The position numbers were made by a program, and so were the translations under genes. Below, piece by piece: positions 5,820 through 10,751 of a stretch of DNA of 10,751 bases. The stretch comes from Clostridiales bacterium (GTDB lineage: Bacteria > Bacillota > Clostridia > Lachnospirales > CAG-274): the NCBI GenBank assembly GCA_021202835.1, contig JAJQCI010000207.1:1-10751 (forward strand), given 5' to 3'. Each line of letters begins with the position of its first letter. Position 1 is the stretch's first letter. The notes beneath the pieces were generated by a model. That model searched no databases and was not told the DNA's origin. It worked only from the letters and a program-made list of their open reading frames with translations.

Positions 5820-5856
5820 TTGATTTTGCCGTTAAATTGTTGTATAATATAGACAA
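5820..5856 (+). promoter_or_regulatory. uxaBAC promoter with a possible operator
   Basis: TTGATT (5820-5825) and TATAAT (5843-5848) are separated by 17 nt. Transcription would start near 5855, giving a leader of about 130 nt. An imperfect inverted repeat, TTGTATA (5840-5846) against TAGACAA (5850-5856), overlaps the -10 box and could be the site of a GntR-type repressor. The promoter is well supported; the operator is tentative. Confidence 0.65.
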
Positions 5857-5985
5857 GAATATGTAAGGGAAATGCTTTTTTTTGCTTAATTTCATTTAAA
5901 ACCACAAGATGGCGTGACCCTTATCTGCCCCTTTGTGCGTAATTTCGCCCTTGGGAGCTTATTTATAACGGAGGGAATAACAAAA

Positions 5986-7518
5986 ATGGAAAAACTTAAC
6001 AGAAGCCTTTTAACAAACGGCTTTAAATTCAATGACGACTTAGTAATCGGCAATAAGGAGAAATTACCCGAAAAGGTAATTCAGTTCGGCGAAGGAAACT
6101 TCCTTCGTGCTTTCGTTGACTATATGTTCGACTGCTTAAACGCAGAGGGCAAGTTCGGCGGCAGCATCACCCTTATTCAGCCTATCCCCGGCGGAGATAT
6201 GCTCAGAGATTTTATTAACGAGCAGGAGGGTCTTTACACTCTCATAGCAAGAGGCAGAGAAAACGGAGAAAAAGTGGTAAGCAAGCGTCTTATTACCTCC
6301 GTTAACAAGTGCTTAAATCCCTATGTTGATTTGAACTCCTACAATGACTGCGCTAAAAATCCCGAACTCCGCTTTGTAGTTTCAAACACAACAGAAGCAG
6401 GCATTACCTACAAGCCCGAGCCTTATGTTGAAGACAAGCCCCAGGACACCTTCCCCGCTAAGGTTTGCAACTTCCTTAACTTAAGATATAAGACTTTTGA
6501 CGGCGACAAATCAAAGGGTCTTGTTTTCATCCCCTGCGAGCTTATCGACGACAACGGCAAGGCTCTTAAGGAATGTGTTCTTAAGTATGCAAACGACTGG
6601 TCCCTCGGCGCAGACTTCATCGACTGGGTTGAAACAGCCTGCATATTTACCTCTACCCTGGTAGACAGAATCGTTACCGGCTATCCCAGACCCGAGGTTG
6701 AAGCTCTTACAGAAGAATTCGGCTATGTTGACAATGTTATCGACACAAGCGAAATTTTCCACACATGGGTTATCGAAGGCCCTGCAGAACTGGCAGAAGA
6801 GCTTCCCTTTAACAAAATCGGCCTGAATGTAATCTGCACAGAAACCGTTAAGCCCTATAAGAAGAGAAAGGTTCGTATTCTTAACGGCGCTCACACCTGC
6901 TCCGTTTTAGGCGCTTACCTTGCAGGCCACACAATCGTAAGAAAGATGATGGAAGACCCCGATATTATCAAATATCTTGAAGAGGCTCTCGACGACGAAA
7001 TCATCCCTGCTCTTACAGACCTTGAATACAGCGACCTTAAGGCTTTCTCAGACGCTGTTTTCGACAGATTTAAAAACCCCTTTATCGACCACAAGATTCT
7101 TGACATCTCTCTTAACTCAACTTCCAAGTTCAGAGCAAGAGTTCTTCCCACAATTAAGGAATATCTTGAGCTTAAGGGCAAGCTCCCCAAGGTTCTTACA
7201 TTCTCCTTCGCCGCTTATGTAGCCTTCTACAACGGTACTGAAATTAAGGACGGCGCCCTTATAGGCACAAGAAACGGAAACGAAGAATATCCCATTAAGG
7301 ACGACGCAGCCGTTCTCGAAACATATGCAGCCCTTAACGCAGCTAACGACAGAACAACCAAGGAAGGCAGCGCAGCCGTTATTAAGGCAGTATGCGCAAA
7401 CACAGACTTCTGGGGCGAAGACTTAAACGCTATAGACGGCTTTGCAGACATCTGCAGCGAATATCTCTACAAGCTTTCCACAGAGTCACCTGCCGAGGTT
7501 ATTAAGAGTATTCTTTAA
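5986..7518 (+). CDS. uxaB: Tagaturonate reductase (altronate oxidoreductase)
   Basis: UxaB (EC 1.1.1.58) reduces D-tagaturonate to D-altronate with NADH in the cytosolic galacturonate pathway. The 510-residue product belongs to the polyol-specific long-chain dehydrogenase (mannitol dehydrogenase) family. The N-terminal nucleotide-binding part begins with QFGEGNFLRAF (33-43), and SNTTEAGI (from residue 133) and FTSTLVDRIVTGYP follow. The catalytic pattern Lys295-x4-Asn300-x2-His303 (KVRILNGAHT) is intact. ATG 5986 is chosen because GGAGGG (5970-5975) lies 10 nt upstream; the GTG at 5914 would add 24 residues that do not look like this family and has no site. It is first in the operon, 24 nt before uxaA. 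A fructuronate reductase (UxuB) is the alternative, but the QFGEGNFLR motif and the neighbouring uxaA and uxaC favour UxaB. Codon use is strongly biased to C-ending Asp, Asn and Phe. Confidence 0.93.
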   Translation: MEKLNRSLLTNGFKFNDDLVIGNKEKLPEKVIQFGEGNFLRAFVDYMFDCLNAEGKFGGSITLIQPIPGGDMLRDFINEQEGLYTLIARGRENGEKVVSKRLITSVNKCLNPYVDLNSYNDCAKNPELRFVVSNTTEAGITYKPEPYVEDKPQDTFPAKVCNFLNLRYKTFDGDKSKGLVFIPCELIDDNGKALKECVLKYANDWSLGADFIDWVETACIFTSTLVDRIVTGYPRPEVEALTEEFGYVDNVIDTSEIFHTWVIEGPAELAEELPFNKIGLNVICTETVKPYKKRKVRILNGAHTCSVLGAYLAGHTIVRKMMEDPDIIKYLEEALDDEIIPALTDLEYSDLKAFSDAVFDRFKNPFIDHKILDISLNSTSKFRARVLPTIKEYLELKGKLPKVLTFSFAAYVAFYNGTEIKDGALIGTRNGNEEYPIKDDAAVLETYAALNAANDRTTKEGSAAVIKAVCANTDFWGEDLNAIDGFADICSEYLYKLSTESPAEVIKSIL

Positions 7519-7542
7519 TCCGTTAAATAAAGAGGAGGAAAT

Positions 7543-9015
7543 ATGGAAAAATATATTAAGCTTAACGATAATGACAATGTTGTCGTTGCCATAGCCGATA
7601 TTAAGGCAGGAGAGGTTATCTGCGGCGTTACGGCGGCCGAAGATATTGCAAGAGGCCACAAAATGGCTCTTGTTGAAATTCCCGAAGGCGAAAACGTTAT
7701 AAAATACGGCTATCCCATCGGCCACACAACCGAAACCGTCTCCGCCGGAAAGTGGATTCACTCTCACAATCTTAAAACAAACTTAAGCTCAACCCTTGAG
7801 TATACATACAACCCCAAGCTTAAAGACATTCCCGTTACAAGAAAAGACACATTTATGGGCTATGTCCGCAAAAACGGCGAAGTCGGCATAAGAAACGAAA
7901 TTTGGATTGTCAACACAGTAGGCTGTGTAAACGGCGTTTCAAACAAAATCACAGAGCTTGCAAACAAGCGCTTCGCAGGCAGAGTTGACGGAATTCATAA
8001 CTTCGTTCATCCCTACGGCTGTTCACAGCTGGGCGAAGACCAGGAAAACACACAGAAGCTTCTGGTGGGTATGGTAAGACACCCCAATGCTGCCGGTGTT
8101 CTGGTATTAAGCTTGGGCTGCGAAAACAACAACGTTGACGAATTTAAGAAAGTCTTAGGCGAATACGACCCCGAAAGAGTTAAATTCTGTATCGTTCAGG
8201 AGCATGAGGACGAAATAGAATATGCCCTTTCACAAATCGAAGAGCTTGTAAAATATGCAGAGCAGTTTAAGCAGGAAGAGGTTCCCGTAAGCAAGCTCGT
8301 TATAGGCCTTAAGTGCGGCGGCTCAGACGGTTTATCCGGAATTACCGCTAATCCCCTTATAGGAAGAATTTCCGACATTATGGTTGCAAACGGCGGCAGA
8401 ACAGTCCTCTCAGAGGTTCCCGAAATGTTCGGCGCTGAAACCATTCTTATGGACAGATGTCAGACTCCGGAGCTTTTCGAGCAGACTGTAAGCCTTGTTA
8501 ACAACTTTAAGGAATATTTCTTAAGCCACGGCCAGCCTGTAGGTGAAAACCCCTCACCCGGAAACAAAAAGGGCGGCATAACAACCCTTGAAGACAAGTC
8601 TCTCGGCTGTACTCAAAAGGGCGGAACATCAAACGTTCAGGGCGTTCTTCTCTACGGCGACAAGGTTGTTAACCCCGGTCTTAACCTTCTTCAGGGCCCC
8701 GGCAACGACATAGTAGCCATAAGCGGTATGATGGCCAGCGGCTGTCACCTTATTCTTTTCTCAACAGGCAGAGGCACCCCCGTAGGCTCACCTGTTCCCA
8801 CAGTTAAAATCGCCACAAATTCCGACCTTGCAGGCAGAAAGCCCAACTGGATCGACTGGAACGCAGGCAGACTTGTTGAAGACAAACAGATGGACTCCTA
8901 CGCAGAAGAATTCTTCAGCTTCATTCTTGACGTTGCTTCACACAGAAAAGAAACAAAGAACGAGATCAACGGCTACAGAGAAATCGCTATTTTCAAAAAC
9001 GGTGTAACATTATAA
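7543..9015 (+). CDS. uxaA: Altronate dehydratase
   Basis: UxaA (EC 4.2.1.7) dehydrates D-altronate to 2-keto-3-deoxy-D-gluconate; the family needs ferrous iron. At 490 residues it is the full-length fused form (E. coli about 495). An N-terminal SAF-type domain spans about residues 1-80 (KAGEVI, GHTTE and the following KWIHSHN are visible), and the large C-terminal dehydratase domain starts near 105. Family Cys motifs are intact: PYGCSQLGED (Cys160), LGCENNN (Cys193), GLKCGGSDGLSGITANP (Cys258), LGCTQKGG (Cys356) and ASGCH (Cys401). Some of these probably bind the iron. ATG 7543 follows AGGAGG (7533-7538) closely. The gene lies 24 nt after uxaB and 64 nt before uxaC, with a strong hairpin in the second gap. 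The product feeds KDG kinase and KDPG aldolase, whose genes are not in this window. Confidence 0.96.
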   Translation: MEKYIKLNDNDNVVVAIADIKAGEVICGVTAAEDIARGHKMALVEIPEGENVIKYGYPIGHTTETVSAGKWIHSHNLKTNLSSTLEYTYNPKLKDIPVTRKDTFMGYVRKNGEVGIRNEIWIVNTVGCVNGVSNKITELANKRFAGRVDGIHNFVHPYGCSQLGEDQENTQKLLVGMVRHPNAAGVLVLSLGCENNNVDEFKKVLGEYDPERVKFCIVQEHEDEIEYALSQIEELVKYAEQFKQEEVPVSKLVIGLKCGGSDGLSGITANPLIGRISDIMVANGGRTVLSEVPEMFGAETILMDRCQTPELFEQTVSLVNNFKEYFLSHGQPVGENPSPGNKKGGITTLEDKSLGCTQKGGTSNVQGVLLYGDKVVNPGLNLLQGPGNDIVAISGMMASGCHLILFSTGRGTPVGSPVPTVKIATNSDLAGRKPNWIDWNAGRLVEDKQMDSYAEEFFSFILDVASHRKETKNEINGYREIAIFKNGVTL

Positions 9016-9025
9016 TAAACATAAA

Positions 9026-9051
9026 GGAAGCATCGGCGCTCCGGTGCTTCC
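9026..9051 (+). promoter_or_regulatory. Intergenic hairpin between uxaA and uxaC
   Basis: GGAAGCATCGG (9026-9036) pairs with CCGGTGCTTCC (9041-9051) over 11 bp, with one T-G wobble and a CGCT tetraloop. No T run follows on the plus strand, so it is not a standard terminator for uxaA. It more likely stabilises or processes the mRNA, or sets different levels of uxaA and uxaC (inference). Confidence 0.65.
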
Positions 9052-9079
9052 GAAATTTAAAAAGGAGGAATTAACAGAA

Positions 9080-10489
9080 ATGGCTTTTATTGATGAAAAC
9101 TTTTTGTTAAAAACAGAAACAGCTAAAAAATTATTCCATGATTATGCAAAGTCAGAACCTATTTTCGACTTCCACTGCCACTTAAATCCTCAGGAGATTT
9201 ATGAAAACAAGACTTATAAGTCAATCACAGAGGTTTGGCTGGGCGGCGACCACTATAAGTGGCGTGCTATGCGTTCAATGGGTATTCCCGAATCCTACAT
9301 CACAGGCAATGAAACATCAGACTTCGAGAAGTTCGAAAAATGGTGTGAAACTCTTCAGTACGCTATAGGCAACCCCCTCTATCACTGGGCACACCTTGAG
9401 CTTCAGAGATTCTTCGACATTCATATTCCCATTACAAAGGCTAACGCTAAGGCTATCTTCGACGAATGCAACGCTAAGCTTGCTACTCCCGAATTTGCAT
9501 GCCGCCGTCTTGTTGAGCGTTCAAATGTTGCTGTTGTAAACACAACAGACGACCCTGCCGACGATTTAGGCTATCACAAGCTTATTCAGGCCGACCCCAC
9601 AATGAAGTTCAATGTATTCCCTGCTTTCAGACCCGACAAGGCTCTTAATCTGACAGCTGACATCTTCCCTCAGTATATAATCGACTTAGGCAAGTCAGAA
9701 AACACCGAAATCAAGACCTTTGCCGACCTTAAGACAGTTTTGGGCAAGAGAATCGATTTCTTTGTTTCCATGGGATGTACAGCTTCCGACCACGCTTTCA
9801 CATATGTTCCCTGTGTAAGAGCTACAGACGCAGAGCTTGACGCTATTCTTGCCAAAGCTGCAAAGGGCGAAGCAGTAACCAAGGAAGAAGCCGACAAGTA
9901 TAAAACAGAGCTTATGGTTTTCTTAGGCGCTCAGTATGCTAAAAACAACATGGCTATGGAAATCCATATGAACATAAAGAGAGACAACAACGGCTTCATG
10001 TTTAAGAAGATGGGCCCCGACACAGGCTTCGACTGCATCGGCGACTGGTCAACAGCAGAAGGCCTTACAAACCTTCTCGACGCCCTTAACGCAGACGGCA
10101 CACTCCCCAAGACTATCCTCTTCGCAGGCAACCCTGCCGACAATCAGGTTATAGGCACAATTTTGGGCTGCTTCCAGGGCCCCGAAGCTGCTTCAAAGAT
10201 TCAGTTCGGTACTGCATGGTGGTTCAATGACAATATCGACGGTATGGAAGCCCAGATTAAGTGCTTAGGCAACTTAGGCGTTTTAGGCAAGTTCATCGGT
10301 ATGCTTACAGACAGCCGTTCCTTCCTTTCCTACCCCCGTCACGAATACTTCCGCCGCATACTCTGCAACATTTTCGGTCAGTGGATCGAAGACGGCTGGT
10401 ATAACGACGATATCGAATTCGTTGGCCAGATGGTTAAGGATATCTGCTACGGCAACGCTTTAAGATATTTCAACCCCAAGCTTAAATAA
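9080..10489 (+). CDS. uxaC: Glucuronate/galacturonate isomerase (uronate isomerase)
   Basis: UxaC (EC 5.3.1.12) converts D-galacturonate to D-tagaturonate and D-glucuronate to D-fructuronate, the first cytosolic step of hexuronate use. The 469-residue product matches the family length (E. coli 470). It belongs to the amidohydrolase superfamily: the N-terminal metal motif FDFHCHLNP carries His32 and His34. FGTAWWFND (around Trp380-Trp381) and SRSFLSYPRHEYFRR (412-426) are conserved uronate isomerase segments. ATG 9080 is chosen because AAAAAGGAGG ends at 9068, 11 nt upstream; the GTG at 9044 would begin inside the intergenic hairpin. It is the last gene of the operon and is followed by a terminator. 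It can also serve a glucuronate branch, but UxuA and UxuB are not seen in the window. Codon bias matches the other uxa genes. Confidence 0.97.
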   Translation: MAFIDENFLLKTETAKKLFHDYAKSEPIFDFHCHLNPQEIYENKTYKSITEVWLGGDHYKWRAMRSMGIPESYITGNETSDFEKFEKWCETLQYAIGNPLYHWAHLELQRFFDIHIPITKANAKAIFDECNAKLATPEFACRRLVERSNVAVVNTTDDPADDLGYHKLIQADPTMKFNVFPAFRPDKALNLTADIFPQYIIDLGKSENTEIKTFADLKTVLGKRIDFFVSMGCTASDHAFTYVPCVRATDAELDAILAKAAKGEAVTKEEADKYKTELMVFLGAQYAKNNMAMEIHMNIKRDNNGFMFKKMGPDTGFDCIGDWSTAEGLTNLLDALNADGTLPKTILFAGNPADNQVIGTILGCFQGPEAASKIQFGTAWWFNDNIDGMEAQIKCLGNLGVLGKFIGMLTDSRSFLSYPRHEYFRRILCNIFGQWIEDGWYNDDIEFVGQMVKDICYGNALRYFNPKLK

Positions 10490-10502
10490 TAAATAAACTC
10501 AC

Positions 10503-10540
10503 AGAGGCGGCTGACCCTTAGAGTCCGGCCGCTTCTTTTT
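10503..10540 (+). terminator. Terminator of the uxaBAC operon
   Basis: AGAGGCGGC (10503-10511) pairs with GCCGCTTCT (10528-10536), with one G-T wobble. An inner GAC/GTC stem sits above a small internal loop, and TTTTT (10536-10540) follows. A second possible hairpin ending in CCGGC and TTTTTT (to about 10559) could act as a backup. Confidence 0.85.
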
Positions 10541-10671
10541 ATTGAAAACCGGCTTTTTTATATATAATTCGATATTATCGGCATTTTATAACATCTCCCA
10601 ACAATATATCGTTTTTCACAAATTAAATACGCATTCCGGTAAAAAACTTTGTTGAAATTTAACAAAACCTC

Positions 10672-10699
10672 TTGACAATATCAATGGATTTAGTATACT
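10672..10699 (+). promoter_or_regulatory. Promoter of a gene beyond the right edge
   Basis: A perfect TTGACA (10672-10677) and TATACT (10694-10699) are separated by 16 nt, pointing rightwards. The start would be near 10706. No ribosome binding site is seen before the window ends, so the gene probably starts outside. Confidence 0.7.
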
Positions 10700-10702
10700 A
10701 AA
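10689..10702. promoter_or_regulatory. Palindromic operator TTTAGTATACTAAA over the -10 box
   Basis: This 14-bp perfect palindrome covers the -10 box of the edge promoter, a repressor position. Its GTATAC core equals the core of the ExuR/UxuR operator of enterobacteria (TTGGTATACCAA type), recognised by GntR/FadR-type regulators. With a galacturonate operon just upstream, a hexuronate regulator or transporter gene could follow (inference). Confidence 0.5.
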
Positions 10703-10751
10703 ATTATCTTCGAGACCCCATCAAATATGATAAAGCGGATGTATTTAACAG

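Noticed and set aside
5914..5985. N-terminal extension of uxaB from GTG 5914
   Set aside because: No ribosome binding site precedes it, the extra 24 residues do not fit the family, and GGAGGG sits before ATG 5986.
9044..9079. N-terminal extension of uxaC from GTG 9044
   Set aside because: It would start within the intergenic hairpin and include the real ribosome binding site as coding sequence.
10727..10751. ATG at 10727 or 10739 as the start of the next gene
   Set aside because: Both open a frame to the edge, but there is no ribosome binding site in front, and too little sequence remains to judge.
1..10751. CRISPR arrays, tRNA genes, insertion sequences, attachment sites
   Set aside because: No repeated spacer-repeat pattern, cloverleaf, transposase, integrase or terminal repeats could be found by eye on either strand.

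Overview
The window looks like chromosomal DNA of an anaerobic Clostridia-type Firmicute, possibly a gut member of the Oscillospirales/Ruminococcaceae grade. This rests on strong AAGGAGG-type ribosome binding sites, AT-rich spacers with TTGACA/TATAAT promoters, the Firmicutes gene pair rpsU-yqeY, an rpsU product of 58 residues, and a compact uxaB-uxaA-uxaC operon. The taxonomic placement is inference. No tRNA, rRNA, CRISPR array, insertion sequence or phage gene is visible.

Layout, left to right. (1) Bases 1-518, minus strand: two tandem paralogous small proteins of unknown function (68 and 64 residues). They have their own promoter and a leader with a 9-bp inverted repeat directly beside the ribosome binding site. 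(2) Bases 549-3080, plus strand: glgB (glycogen branching enzyme) with a two-hairpin leader, followed by an unrecognised 54-residue ORF. (3) Bases 3149-5479, plus strand: a strong promoter, rpsU (ribosomal protein bS21), yqeY, a terminator, and then an unrecognised acidic 501-residue protein. That protein ends in a duplicated Cys/His/Asp-rich tail that looks metal-binding. (4) Bases 5480-5985: 506 bases without a protein gene. They hold a promoter with a perfect palindrome at its expected start site, a 14-bp hairpin followed by T residues (together a candidate small RNA of about 92 nt), a short GC-rich patch with a direct repeat, and the promoter and leader of the next operon. (5) Bases 5986-10540: uxaB-uxaA-uxaC and a terminator. 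(6) Bases 10541-10751: the promoter region of a gene beyond the right edge, with a TTTAGTATACTAAA palindrome over the -10 box.

The best understood part is the hexuronate operon. UxaC isomerises D-galacturonate to D-tagaturonate, UxaB reduces it to D-altronate, and UxaA dehydrates that to 2-keto-3-deoxy-D-gluconate. Uptake, KDG kinase, KDPG aldolase and the regulator are not in the window. The palindrome at the right edge has the GTATAC core typical of GntR/FadR-type hexuronate regulators, so the next gene may belong to the same pathway (inference). glgB serves glycogen storage but stands without glgC/glgD/glgA here.

The parts most worth a second look are the orphan regulated transcript at 5517-5644, the 501-residue protein with the metal-binding tail immediately upstream of it, and the tandem small paralogs at the left edge.
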